Below are positions 32,572-44,099 of a DNA stretch of 64,000 bases, piece after piece; the stretch's first letter is position 1; each line of letters begins with the position of its first letter. The DNA comes from Trichobilharzia szidati (Eukaryota; Platyhelminthes; Trematoda; Strigeidida; Schistosomatidae). The translations under genes and the position numbers were made by a program. The notes beneath the pieces are model-generated. The model did no database searches, was not told the DNA's origin, and worked only from the letters and a program-made list of their open reading frames with translations. The DNA lies in the NCBI GenBank assembly GCA_944472155.2, contig OX235272.1:17034354-17098353 (forward strand). Reading direction: 5' to 3'.

Positions 32572-33150
32572 TGGCCGTTGCCCGACCGATAGCTGCTACC
32601 TTGACGTGGTGGTCGGGCTTGCATATCGCAATGACCCAACGAGCTACACTGGCTGAAACTTATGTTCCTGTAGGTCCTACCATGCCAGAATAGTTGTTTG
32701 GATAGCGGTTAGACAAAAAGCAGCTACCCAATCCAATACTATGATTCAAACAAACTCACAAAATATCATGCCGGATAGGTCGGGGCCCGGATTAACAACG
32801 ACCGCGCTTCCTGCTGCTGTGTCACAGGGCAGAAGTGATAAATATGCTACTGAGACACACCAAACAAGAAAAAACAAACAAAAACAGGCCGCGTGTGACT
32901 GGCCTCAAGCAGTTATCCCCTGGGCTCTGCGGTGACGCAATACTAACCTTTTCTCTCTCCCCTTCTCAGGCGTGAGGCTAGCAACCCCAACCTTTAAACA
33001 AAGCTGCTACAGAAACTTCAGCACGACGAATCTCCTTGCGCCAAAAGAAAATGTCTGTATGGGGACATGGAATGTCCGCACCATGTACGAGATTGGCAAA
33101 GCTGCCCAGATCGCAAACGATGAATTTGGCCGTTGAACTGGAAATATGCT
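32572..33150 (+). mobile_element. RTE-type element, 5' UTR and start of endonuclease ORF
   Basis: A 5' leader ('gtggtggtcgggcttgcata' block and 'ggctagcaacccc' block near 32980) leads to an ATG at 33059 encoding MGTWNVRTMYEIGKAAQIAN. This is the GTWNVRTM start of the apurinic-type endonuclease of RTE elements. A stop follows at about 33134 and the rest is missing. 3'-truncated LINE copies are unusual, so a later deletion is likely. Confidence 0.78.
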
Positions 33151-33379
33151 CTGTTAGATATAGATTAGATTCTAATCAACTTGCGTGTTGAATTTTTGAA
33201 TGTTGTTTGAGGTATACATCATTACTCAGTAATTGTTCAATTGTTTCTTCTGCTAGTTTCTGCTCAGTCGAAGTACATACTTTTTGATATCAAAAGGTAT
33301 TATTATTATTTCTTGCTCGTCTATTTGATTGTACTTGATTTTCTCCAAAACTTTGGTTAGAGATTTGATGTAGTAGTCA

Positions 33380-33660
33380 CAAGACTCTGAAAATTAACTC
33401 ACACGGGTCAAATACTCAATTATAACAGCAACAGACCAATAACACACAAAAAGAGTTGCATACAAACATTATTCAAGAGAGTTAGGACGCATTGCAGCAC
33501 TTCTGTATTGAGGAGAATGGCAGGAAAATGGATATCCATGAAACTTCATCAAAAAACATCTGCCCTTAACCCAGCCAATTAAATGAATGGTATCTCATGA
33601 AAGCACAAAAACATTGTCCTACGACATATTAAGAATATCTCTGAAATCACTCCTGGACTT
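33380..33660 (+). mobile_element. PLE-IV copy 3, left part
   Basis: Broken frames correspond to THTGQILNYNSN, THKKSCIQTLFKRVRTHC, NGYP and RNISEIT. The match to PLE-IV stops at about 33660, inside the connector, and resumes near 34575. Confidence 0.72.
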
Positions 33661-34573
33661 TTTCAAACATACATTATACATCTCATCCAACAGTTATACG
33701 ACAATGCTGCATGCCAAGTAATCCACAACGGGAAACTTACAGAATCATTCGAAGTGAGGACAGGAGTAAGACAAGCTGGCTGGCTGACTACCATCGCCAA
33801 TGATTTTCTTGATTGCAGTAGACTGGATAATGCGACAAACAGCGGAAAATGAGGAAACAGGCATAAAATGCACCAGAAACTTGGAGGATCAGGACTTCGC
33901 AGATGATTATATGTCTGATTTCCCACAAACTGGAAGATATGCAAGCGAAAAGCAACAAGTCGGCAGAAGAAGCATCAAGAGAAGATAGGACTTCAGGTGA
34001 AGATAAAGAGAACAGAGGTGATGAAGATTCCTGGCCAACACCCAAAAAAACAACAACAGACAACATTAGATAAATAGGAGGATCTGAAAGAAACAACCTC
34101 CTTCACCAACCGAACTGGGAAGCATCGTTTCAACTACAGGCCAACGGAACTGACGAGGATATCAAACAAGGATCGGGAAGCAAGATAAGCTTTCACTACT
34201 CTCAAGTCTGTGTGGAGGTCAACAGCCACTCAGCATCAAAACGAAGATAAGATCCGGATTTTCAACTCCAATGTGAAGTCAGTCAGTGCTACTCACTATA
34301 CGTATGGATCAGAGACTTGCACAGCGCGTCATAAAGAGCATCTCAAACAAACTACACACCTTCATTAACAGTTGTCTTCACTCAATACCACTCAAGATCA
34401 GATGGCCGGCCAGAAAGGATGAGCAACAGAGAGGGATCTCTGGCAATGAGCGAACCAACTCAGCAGGAACCGATTGTGAAACAACAAATAGTTAGGAAGA
34501 AATGGAGATGGATTGGCTGGCCATACTCTGAGGAAACAAACCATCAAGTGAGCATCCTAGACAAGCCAGAAAC
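33661..34573 (+). mobile_element. RTE-type element (subfamily a) inside PLE-IV
   Basis: Begins HLIQQLYDNAACQVIHNGKL, then SFEVRTGVRQAGW, MIFLIAVDWIMRQTAENEETGIKC and DFADDYM (RT catalytic ADD box retained). It continues to the RIFN and WRWIGWPYSEE region and stops near LDKP at about 34570. It lacks the usual 3' end and AAT tail. Frames are broken near 33940 and 34080. Confidence 0.8.
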
Positions 34574-34574
34574 A

Positions 34575-35250
34575 GAGGCTAGACAATATATAAATCGATA
34601 CTACTTATAAACTAATCAATATGTCAACCAAAAGACATGACAGTGAAAGAAGACTAACCGATATCATCTACAGGGCTGTGAAAAATACCATATCGGTCGG
34701 AGTGGGAGCCCTCTACGTCTTCGTATCCATGAACATAAACTGGTTGTCAAAAGACGGGGTATATCCATTCTCTCTCTATCAATACACCCAGACAACTACG
34801 GACACCAAATCAATCGGGACAATGTATAAATCCTAGACAGAGGAAATAAGAAGAGTGTCAGGCAATTTCCAGAAGCCTTGTACTCAAATACATTGGCAAT
34901 TAATAGACACACTGGCATAGACAAGAACTCGCAGTAAATAAATAGGAAGTTACACAAACAAAAGTCTAACTTTCACATTAACATGATAATGAGTACCGAT
35001 ACAGATAGACTAAAAGGTAAGAAAATATCCACAGAAACAACAAGTCGAATTCAGTGTATCACCGGGAGAGACAGTTGACAAACTGGTGGAGAAATTAAAA
35101 ACTCACTTCAAATTAAAGTATGTGCCGAAGATGTTGTCTAGTAAGACAATGAAACTTTTGCAACTAAACCAACTAGTTCAGAGAGCAGCACAACTACACC
35201 AAAATCACCCAGTTAAGCTACAGATCTCCATTATGGCTAAAATTGGGTTA
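34575..35250 (+). mobile_element. PLE-IV copy 3, right part with terminal segment
   Basis: Resumes at the QPKD region, then DIIYRAVK..YRSEWEP in shifted frames (decayed GIY-YIG), QINRDNV and the REFLEAWYS equivalent near 34870. The terminal segment includes a decayed hammerhead at about 35119-35165, whose core starts CCGAAGAT. It joins 33380-33660 across the RTE. Confidence 0.72.
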
Positions 35251-35639
35251 CACTTCTCTACAGACTGTTATCGGGTGCTGTTTTAGAGTCTGGATTTATT
35301 TAAAGCATTTGTTATTAATCTTTGTAAAGCCATCTACAAGCCAAGTAAGTCCTTATCTTAAGCACGCTTACAGTCCAGAGGGCTGATTAGTCATAATATC
35401 GAATTAGGTCAAGGTATTAACAAAAGTATAAGGTATTAACAAAGTATAAGAAACATTTATAGTTCTAAAGATAACCCAGCTAAGTGAAGAAACCTTTGAC
35501 TCTCAATTAAACTGCAAATACGTGCACTAGGTGTGATTAAAAGATTGTTATAATGATATCAAGGAGCTTTCATTTCACCTATCATAACAAATAAACTTAA
35601 GGAGAATGTTATGAAGCCTTATTTAATGTGATTTATATT
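35251..35639. other. Unassigned intronic spacer
   Basis: No supported feature. Confidence 0.35.
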
Positions 35640-36540
35640 ATTATTCCCTTGGGTTCCTAATGGAACATAGGGCTTTAACTACACGTTTCTACTTGCTCCT
35701 GTCTTCTGCTATACTTTTCACCTGCATCCATGTTAGTCCATACTGTTTCAACTCCTCTTCACACGATCTCCTCCATGTCACACTTGCACTGACGTCCCAC
35801 TCGCCGCCGCTTCCCTTTCGGGTTCCACTCGAGCTATGGCCTGACGCGCGATGTCACCCAGCGAGTGGCCTCCTCAGCTAGTGATTGTCCAATCCATCTC
35901 CACTTTCTCCTGCATATTTGTTGGGCGATTGGTTCTTGTTTTGTTTGTTCCCACAGTTTGTTTCTTGTTGGTTCTTGTTCTTTCCGGCCATCTGATCTTC
36001 ATTATAGAGCGAAGACAGTTGTTGATAAAGGTCTGCAACAGCTGTTGGAAATATTCTTTGTGACCCGTCAAGTGCGTCGGTGGCACAGTGGTTAGGACTC
36101 TCGCCGATCATGCACATGGTCCGGGGTTCGATCCCCTGCCGACGCACACCCGATATCTATGGTCGGCCTGCGAAATTTGGGCTACCGATATCCATGCTGA
36201 AAATGCCATACTTGTACTGAAAATACGATGTGGCATCAAGCTGTAATCAAAAATAAAATAAAAATAAAAAATAAAAAAGTTCTGATCCATCCATATAGAA
36301 GAACTGACTGACTTCACGTTTGTATTGAAAATCCGAATTTTGTTGTTGATGCTGGCTGGGTTGAGTGACAGCGGAAGATTTCCAGATTGGTTTCAGGTTG
36401 ATGAATGTGTTTCTCGCCTTCCTGATTCTCGATTTGACATCCTCGTCCGTTCCACCTGCCTGTAGTTGAGACAATGCTCCCTAGATAAGTGAATGAAGTA
36501 ACCTCTTTCAAATCCCTCCCATTGATGGTATTGGCTCTGC
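35640..36540 (-). mobile_element. RTE-type element (subfamily b), split by a SINE
   Basis: Tail complement 'attcccttgggttccta' at 35642, C-terminal blocks to about 36073, then after the SINE the RIFN / NLEIFRCH blocks, FINLKP, SRIRKARNTF and YLGSIVSTTG (minus strand, near 36480). It is truncated around 36540. Confidence 0.84.
36074..36276 (+). mobile_element. tRNA-derived SINE (type B') inserted in RTE
   Basis: Second copy of the 27443 SINE: head with B box GGGTTCGATCCC near 36125, the same body, and an AAAATA-repeat tail at 36248-36276. AAGT flanks it at 36070-36073 and 36277-36280. Removing it restores the RTE reading order (GSQRIF / DQN), so the RTE was the target. Confidence 0.86.
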
Positions 36541-36929
36541 ATGTTGCTGCTTATTTGATTACGAATAATAAATTCATGCCTGAAACATAAAGTTATATAA
36601 TACTGTTCGTTATATATCTAAACAAAAGCACGGCTGGAATTTCGAGAGATCATGCTTTTGTTGAAATTAGGCGGTGTGAACGCGTTTATGCATAGGGTTT
36701 TCTTTCAAATACCAACGAGTTTCGACATATATGCTAACACTTTAGGCTTGTGGAAATTTCACCACTTTCAAGATGAATGTGACTGATAAAGAGGATGGCC
36801 ACACATTTCTTCCTTAACTTTTGTAGTAATATGTTCAGAGAATGAAGAGACATTCATGTACCCTTCATTACTGTAATGTTTTAACAGTTTTGCTTACTTG
36901 TGTTCCCAAATGGAAAATACCTCAGAATA

Positions 36930-37185
36930 TTAATTTTATTTATTATTTTAACCCTTCCTCTTTCCGAGTGGGATATAGGGGTTCAGGATTGAGCTTTGAA
37001 GTATCAATAGAAATGGTGTTTATTTTTTACTGACTGTAGTTACTAGCCTCACGTCGAATGTGTCCTCTTTACGAGGACTACTACCGACTAGGAAAGGCTA
37101 AGGAGTGTGTCGGCCATACATCGAACCTTGGACCACGTCCTTGGCTGGCGTTTATTCTACCACTGAGCCACCGGCGCCCACCTCA
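36930..37185 (-). mobile_element. SINE-B copy, antisense
   Basis: The + strand begins with the tail complement near 36950 and ends with the tRNA head complement 'ccactgagccaccggcgcc' at 37160-37178. The body is diverged. Confidence 0.7.
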
Positions 37186-37284
37186 AAAATATAAAACGAG
37201 GATAAAATCAAAAAAATGCGATAAATTCAGAGGGAAAAGCTCATTGTAATGTTTCATGCTTGATCACTGATTGTTAACAGTCAA

Positions 37285-37450
37285 AGAAGCATTGAAAAAC
37301 CCAGGGAGTACTAGGGAGCTGTTTCTTACTAGATTGGGACTCATCATAACACGCACCCACCAAATTTCCAACCCAGTTCTATCATCGCCGTCTATAGACC
37401 ATTCAGCCACTGGGATCCAACTCAATGGCTGATAAATTCCAGTTAATCCA
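37285..37450 (-). mobile_element. SINE-A fragment, antisense
   Basis: The + strand carries 'agggagtact', 'agctgtttctta', 'gggactcatcat' (complement of the hammerhead block), and the head 'gaccattcagccactggga' near 37397-37415. On the minus strand the core reads ATGATGA and the GAA partner region is altered, so it is inactive. This copy keeps the shorter TGATGAGTCCC form seen in Sm-alpha. Confidence 0.7.
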
Positions 37451-38400
37451 AAGTTAACTTCATTAAGTATGCTGATGATCTGACCTTTTCTGTCCCTGTA
37501 GTTTCCACATCGATTGTTCCCATATGAATGGCTTCTTAGCTGAAGTTAAGGATTGGTCTGGCTCAAATGGCTAAACTAAATCCAACTAAATGTAATACTG
37601 TTGATTTCAGCTTGAGAAGTGAAAAAACATGCATGATTGATCCTCATAGTTGTATATTATCATAGAGTAAGTCAAGTGTTTCTTATCTTGGCATTAGTTT
37701 CTCTTCAAACCTTTGCTGGTCGTCTCATATTTTATAGTTTCTAAGAAAGTTTTCCATCTGACTTATTACATAAAGAAGTTGAGGCACTCAGGTATAACCC
37801 AATCTCTTCTCATACAATTTATTAATTCATGTGTTTTGCCCATCATTCTTTATTGTTCTCCATTATTCTTCCCTGGGTTACTCAAGAAAGACCATATAAT
37901 ACTACGAAGAACATTGAAGGCTGTAAGTAGGGTCAGTGCTATCCCTTTGACTCAACTAACTGACACTGTTGTCAATAGGCATATGAATTCTTGTAAACAC
38001 TTAGCTAAAGTTATCTTGTCTGATAGTGAACATCCTCTTTATTCACAGTTGTTTCCTTGTATCTCTCGGGTAAGACCAGAAGAAATTTCATAAACATTTA
38101 TGCTCGTACTACAAAATATAAAAATTCGACCATACCATATTTGGCATATGTAGAATATCAGAAGAACTTTTACAACTTTAATCATTAACTATATAAAATG
38201 ATGCATTATTGCATGTATTCTAGAAATGGTGTGATTTTGTTGGGGTTTTTATTTTTTCCTATTAATTATCAATATTTTCAACATTTCATACATTTATATA
38301 ATTATAAACAGAGCTAAACCATTGCAATGTGTAAAAGAAACGCTGAAAATTCCATGCTGTAAATTGTTATTGTTGTGGAATAAAGTGATTATTATTATCA
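37451..38400 (+). mobile_element. CR1-type (SR1-like) non-LTR element, RT C-terminal part
   Basis: Starts NFIKYADDLTFSVPV (RT catalytic YADD at 37468-37479), followed by the thumb and post-RT region. The open frame 37713-38093 reads LTYYIKKLRHSGITQ, FINSCVLPIILYCSPLFFPG, LLKKDHIILRRTLKAVSR. Stops interrupt the region before 37713. The end is ATT-rich near 38390-38400. A second copy is at 53640. Confidence 0.82.
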
Positions 38401-39764
38401 TTATTTCCACCAATTCTTGATATATATATAGTGCTAACTCCTAGGTAATATCACTTGCAAGCATTTCTCTTCATACCCTACCTGATGGACTCCACTCCTC
38501 ACTGGAACTTCAGTCAGTTTTACCCTGTAGCCAGTCACCAGCCATCACCAGATTTACTTTTCAAGAGTTAGTTAGTAAGGATCTCATTTATTTCAAGTTT
38601 ATTTTCAAACCATAGCAGTAGATGCATACTGGTGAAGGGCCTTTATTTAGGACAAAAAAGCTACCAAGTACACCACCCCCCCCCCGGCCGGTTTTCAATA
38701 GTTCTCAAAATAACCCTTGTGATTTATTTCAGTGTTTTTTTTTCACATTTCTAACATTTTATTTCCCCGTAAAAACTAATTACATTAAAAACGACAAACA
38801 CACCCAACCATCTCTCCCACATAATGTGAAATGAAAATACTTAAAGCGCTGGTTTAATGGATCTTCACTGTCGGTTCTTTCTCTTCTTCCCTCTCCCCCT
38901 CTATTTCTCTCTCTATTCACAAAGACTAGTTGATTAAATGAAAGAGTAATAATGTGGAGATGTTTTATTTCCTCTCTCTCTGTTTTTGTTTACTTACATC
39001 AGAGTAGATAGAGAATCACAGTGTTTCTAAACACAGTGATAATAACAGTAAAGGAGAAAGAAATAAACAATAGTTTTCAAAACATATAAACGAACAAATA
39101 AATAAACTTTTAATGACTAATACTACTACTACTACTTGAACATAAGTAATTATTCATCAGAAATATCTTTATTCTATTCTGCTACATACATATATAAATA
39201 TATATCTGAATTCGGTGTATAACAACGAAACGGAATACGAGAAGCAACAAACATAACAACAGACATGTAGGTAGCTGAATAGGTAGGCTTGTTATGATGA
39301 TTATTTCCTGTAGAACAGTGTTTGTCGCTTATGCGTACGTATTTCTCTTCTCGTCAATTTCGGATTCTAATCAGGATATATCACAAAGTTTTAATGAAGG
39401 CAGGTAGGCATAGTGTGTGTGTTATTGTCTCTTTGGTTGTGTGCTGATTTAGAGAGACGTATGCAAAGCTCTTTTTATTTTCATATTTTGGCGCTTAAAA
39501 TGTTTTAATGTTCAATGAATTAAAAGGTTTTATGTTAAATTACATTTTTTTTCCCTCTGTTTTGTCTGTTTGTTGATTTGTTTGAACATAGTCAACAGAT
39601 AGATAAAAACAATATGATAACGGAAACTATTAACCATTGTTTTGCCCGTATGTTGTTTTTGCCCGATTCTGTTGTTATGAAAGTACCGGTTAGATAGATC
39701 CACATTTCTTTCAGTTTTGTGATGTGCATTTTCGATAATTCTATGACGACGCATTCATCCAAAC
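38401..39764. other. Unassigned sequence with low-complexity tracts
   Basis: Holds a C run near 38675-38685, CT-rich 38880-38915 and 38970-38985, and a TAC run near 39120-39135. No exon or repeat family supported. Confidence 0.4.
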
Positions 39765-39832
39765 AATAAATCCATTACAGGATCTTCATCATGAGCTGAC
39801 ATTAGTTAGAGAACCATTGGAAAACCTGGGAG

Positions 39833-39876
39833 TACTGAACAGCTGTTTCGTCCTAGTTTGGGACTCTTCAGCAATA
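39833..39876 (-). ncRNA. Hammerhead motif, left arm of SINE-A fold-back
   Basis: On the minus strand: stem I TATTG/CAGTA (39872-39876 with 39833-39837, one G-U), core CTGAAGA (39865-39871), stem II GTCC/GGAC, GAA (39847-39849), self-complementary ACAGCTGT as stem III (39839-39846), and U (complement of 39838) before cleavage. All conserved core positions are present. Confidence 0.65.
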
Positions 39877-40092
39877 CGCACCCAGTACGCTGCACCAGTA
39901 GGGTGCAGCAGGTCGGGTGTGAGGACGAATACTCACCGAAGACATTGGCTAGGGGCCGCGCTATGTCGTGAATTGGCAGAAGTTAGAATTCATGGGCTGG
40001 CCGTTGGATCGGGTCCCAGTGGCTTAATGGTCTACGAGCCAGCTCGCCTTGTAACCAGAAGGTCCTGGGTTCGAACCCTGTTGGTGGGTGCA

Positions 40093-40136
40093 TACTGCTG
40101 AAGAGTCCCAAACTAGGACGAAACAGCTGTCCAGTA
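40093..40136 (+). ncRNA. Hammerhead motif, right arm of SINE-A fold-back
   Basis: Stem I TACTG (40093-40097) with CAGTA (40132-40136), perfect. Core CTGAAGA 40098-40104. Stem II GTCC (40105-40108) with GGAC (40116-40119) around CAAACTA. GAA at 40120-40122, self-complementary ACAGCTGT at 40123-40130, and C at 40131 before the predicted cleavage. It has the layout of the Sm-alpha ribozyme, with a different stem III palindrome (Sm-alpha has ACGCGCGT). Best ribozyme candidate in the window. Confidence 0.75.
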
Positions 40137-40504
40137 CTCCCAGGTTTTCCAATGGTTCTCTAACTAATGTCAGCTCATGATGAAAATCCTGTAACCAATC
40201 AAATCCCTACAAACCAACACTTGAATAAATCCATTATTTATGATTATTGTTGGAATATTGAACTTCAGCTGAACATCTCAGTTTCACCCTGTGTTATCTC
40301 TTGTACCTTTAAAATGGCTCCATGATTTCCCATAAGTTTTGTCATTCACATACTGTCTCCTCTATATCAACCTTAGATGCTGGACTCATTGTTTCCTATT
40401 CGAGTTTCACCCAAGGGCCTGCTTATCACTCTTAACGACCACCACAGCATGTGTGTAAACCATCTTCATTTCATTCTGAACTTTTCACGGACAACAGATT
40501 CTTG

Positions 40505-41075
40505 GTTATTATTATTATTGTTTCCTTTAATTCCTAGAGGAACATAGGGCTTCAGCCGTGCGTCTCCATTGCGTTCGGTTCTCTGCTACAGTCTTCACCT
40601 GGCTCCAAGTCTGCCCACACGCTTTCATCTCCTCTTCACATCACCTCCTCCAAGTCACCCACCCTCGCACTGACGACCAACTCGCCACTTCCCATTCAGT
40701 CGGGTTCCACTCGAGCAATGGCTTGTCTAGTGATGTCACTTGATGCATTGTTTCCTCAGAGTATGGCCAGCCAATCCATCTCCATTTCTTCCTGCCTATT
40801 TGTTTCACAATCGGTTCCTGCTGAGTTGGTTCGCTCATTGCCAGAGATCCCTCTCTGTTGCTGATCTTTTCTGGCCGGCCATCTGATCTTGAGTGAAGTA
40901 TTGAGCGAAGACAACTACTGTTAATGAAGGTGTGTAGTTTGTTTGAGATGCTGTTTATGACGCGCAGTGCAAGTCTCTGATCCATCCGTATAGTGAGTAG
41001 CACTGACTGACTTCACATTGGAGTTGAAAATCCGGATCTTATCTTCGTTTTGATGCTGAGTGCTGTTGACCTTTT
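40505..41075 (-). mobile_element. RTE-type element (subfamily a), 3' region
   Basis: ATT repeats and tail complement at 40508-40545. Minus-strand blocks WKWIG-type RKKWRWIGWPYSEE, PLLEWNPTE and the FNSNVKS region near 41015. It is truncated near 41075, where a second, older RTE begins. Confidence 0.83.
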
Positions 41076-41079
41076 GATT

Positions 41080-42150
41080 CTTGGTTGGTTAGCTTTATCC
41101 CAGAGTTAATTGTTACTTATCCTATCAAAACAGCCGTTTTGTTCTGAGCATTGAGGCGATGAAGGCAGCTAGTAACAAAACTCTTTAGCCAGTTGGAAAT
41201 CCTGTCTGTCACGCGCCAAACTTTTTAACCATAAAGAAGTACTAGCTGATTTCACATTACAGATGAAAATTCAAATTTCATTCTCAACGATGCATGCAGA
41301 AGATTTCCAAACTCATTTCAGACTGATGAAGGTATATCTTAACTTTCCAATTCTGGACTTATTATCTTCATTCTTGCTTTCACCTGTATTTGAAACGATG
41401 CTGCCTAGCCAGATAAGTGAAGGAAGTAACCTTTCCCAAATTTCTGTCGTTAATATTAATCGGTGCTGGTTGCTGTTGTTGTTAGTTGATTATCTGCATC
41501 ACGTTTGTCTTCTCTATGTTCAGATGAAATCCTATCTTCGTAGGCTGCTTCTTCTGCTAGCTTGTTGGTTTTTGCCTGCAAGTATTCTGGTTTGTGTGAC
41601 AATAGACATAAATCACCCGTGAATTCAGTTCACCACAATCATAGATATCAGGGGTGTTATTGGGCATCTTTGTCTAACTCCTGAATTGACTTCAGATGTT
41701 CAGTTGAATTTTCCGGTGTGTAGATCATTTTACATGTGGCATTAGTATATAGTTGCAAGATGTTAGTGACAAAGGTTTGGAACATTCAGAAGTTTTGAGG
41801 CAATTTTGAAATTACTTCGCGGCCAGCTCTGTCGATTCAATATATTTTTTTATTCCTTTATGTTCCTAGTGCAACATAGGGCTCCAAGCTAGGGCTTTGA
41901 AGGTTCATTAGCAGGGATGTTTATTTTTACGGGATGGGGTTGCTATCCTTACGCTCACGCTTCCCTCTTTACCAGTCTTATTACTGGCTTGTCGAGGTTT
42001 AGGGGTGCGCCGGCCAGGGATCGAACCTCAAACCACCTGCGTGGCTGGCGAGCATTCTACCTGTGAGCCATCGACGCTCTGTCGAAGGCCTTTTTAAAGT
42101 CGACAAAGTTGACGTAGATGTTAAACTACCACTCTACACTTTGTTTATGT
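41080..42150 (-). mobile_element. Older RTE-type element carrying a SINE-B insertion
   Basis: Antisense decayed RTE: RIFN-like region near 41270, KLE/DLQ region near 41500-41570, RT palm near 41640-41800, and beyond the SINE the complement of a KAFDxVD-like block (42086-42125). No 3' tail; it abuts the younger RTE at 41075. Confidence 0.68.
41836..42075 (-). mobile_element. SINE-B insertion with 10-bp target duplication
   Basis: GCTCTGTCGA flanks it at 41826-41835 and 42076-42085, and the RTE reads through once it is removed. The + strand begins with the tail complement ('ttcctttatgttcctagtg'). It has the 'ggatggggttgctat' body, and ends with the tRNA head (B box complement 'ggatcgaac' near 42020). 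Confidence 0.88.
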
Positions 42151-42919
42151 GGAAAAGTTAAGTTTTCTTATTAAAAGCGAAAAAATACCAAGAGTACTAA
42201 AATTAGACACATAAGTGAAATGGAGGAAAAAGTATTGAGTGCCCTACAGTGTGGATTTTAACTACTAAATAGCTTCTTGTTTGTTCCTAATACACTAGCT
42301 GATGGCATTCCTTAGTGATAAATGCAATGAGTAGACTCTCACAGACCCTGTAAATGCATATTCAGATGAAAACATTTAAGATCACAGCAGAAACTACATA
42401 TAAGAATAGTTGAGGGTCGTCTTGCATCGAGAAGGAGAAGTCACTGAGTTTCAGACAAGTGGTTTACATTAAAGCTTATTAGCTCACATCAATTTATATT
42501 TTTTTAAACATGGCTTTACTTCTTGTGATTACTGTTCACAATAAACAATATTTCTATGAAAGTTTTCTTTCTTCAGTCGTAATAACATTCGATAAGATTA
42601 TATCATATTTAGATGATAAAAGGAATTTTCCAAAAGTTGAGAATAAGTCTTGACCTAGTTAACAGGTGGATTTCCGAGGTACTGAGAAGACACTAGTTTG
42701 AGTTCTGTCGTGATTCAAGTCTTCATTTCTCCTTCGATTATCATGCATTAAGCAATGAACATTCTATCCAAATGATGTATTCGAAGTTTAATTGATTAAA
42801 GATGCCTATTAAAAGCTTTAAAAAACTGATTAATGAACAAAGAATACTCTTTTCGATAAATTCGTCATTTGGTCCTACATTTATGAAACCATAATTATTA
42901 AAGTATCATTGCTTTAAGT
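42151..42919. other. Unassigned intronic spacer
   Basis: No supported feature. Confidence 0.35.
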
Positions 42920-43970
42920 GACAGTGACCACAACGGGAAACTTACGGAATCCTTCGAAGTGAGGACAGGAGTAAGACAAGCTGGCTGCCTACTATCGCCA
43001 ATGATTTTCCTGATTGCAGTAGATTGGATAATGCGACAAACAGCGGGCAATGAGGAAACAGGCATAAATTGGAGGATCTGGACTTCGCCGATGATATATG
43101 TCTGATTTCCCACAAACTGGAAGATATGCAAGCGAAAAGCAACAAGTTGGCAGAAGAAGCATCCAGAGAAGATAGGACTTCAGGTGAACATAGAGAAAAC
43201 AGAGGTAATGAAGATTCCTGGACAAGAACAACAACAACAGACAACAATCAGCATAAATGGAAGGAACCTGAAAGAAACAACCTCCTTTACCTACCCACCT
43301 ATGGGAAGCATCGTTTCAACTACAGGACAGCGTAACTGACGAGGATATCAAAGCAAGAATCGGAAAAGCAAGACAAGCTTTCACTACTCTCAAGTCTGTG
43401 TGCAGGAGGTCAACAGTGCACTCAGCATCAAAACGAAGATAACATCCGGATTTTCAACTCCAATGTGAAGTCAGTCAGTGCTACTCACTATACGGATGGA
43501 TCAGAGACTTGCACTGCGCGTCATAAACAGCATCTCAAACAAACTACAGACCTTCATTAACAGTTGTCTTCGCTCAATACCACTCAAGATCAGATGGCCG
43601 GCCAGAGAAGATCAGCAACAGAGGGATCTCTGGCAATGAGCGAACCAACTCAGCAGGAACCGATTGTGAAACAAATAGGCAGGCAGGAAGAAATGGAGAT
43701 GGATTGGCTGGCCATACTCTGAGGAAACAAACCATCAAGTGACATCACTAGACAAGCCATTGCTCGAGTGGAACCCGAATGAAAGGAAGCGGCGAGTTGG
43801 TCGTCAGTGCAAGGGTGGGTGACTTGGAGGAGGTCATGTGAAGAGGAGATGAAAGCGTGTGGGCAGACTTGGAGCCAGGTGAAGACTGTAGCAGAGAACT
43901 GAACGCAATGGAGACGCACGGCTGAAGCCCTATGTTCCTCTAGGAATTAAAGGAAACAATAATAATAAGT
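42920..43970 (+). mobile_element. RTE-type element (subfamily a), 3' half
   Basis: Plus strand from NGKLTESFEVRTGVRQAGCLL and MIFLIAVDWIMRQTAG through DFADDICLISHKLEDMQA (catalytic ADD intact), the RIFN region, WRWIGWPYSEE and the tail ending in AAT repeats at 43957-43968. The 5' part is missing and frames are broken at about 43060 and 43330. Confidence 0.85.
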
Positions 43971-44099
43971 GATAGTAAATCACTAAAATCGACAGATTAC
44001 ATTTCAAAAGCTTCCATGAGAGATAATTTGCATTAATACAACACTAAACTAAACATCAGATAAATTAAGGGAAGTAATACAGAATTTATGAATATATAG

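Larger units (their letters stand above)
39778..40223. mobile_element. SINE-A fold-back insertion with 13-bp target duplication and two intact-core hammerheads
   Basis: Flanked by AATAAATCCATTA at 39765-39777 and 40224-40236. The left 106 bp (39778-39883) is the reverse complement of 40086-40191. Between them lies the sense SINE body: 5' block from 39890, tRNA-like head with A box TGGCTTAATGGTC near 40019, and B box GGTTCGAACC near 40068. A 32-nt unpaired extension (40192-40223) follows the right arm. Both arms have hammerhead motifs. Confidence 0.9.

Noticed and set aside
32252..32656. 134-codon open frame starting in AT-rich sequence
   Set aside because: Its second half is the 5' leader of an RTE element and the first half has Lys/Thr/Leu-rich composition expected by chance; no motif seen.
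41263..41622. 119-codon + strand frame
   Set aside because: Runs antisense through a decayed RTE; the real, broken coding strand is minus.
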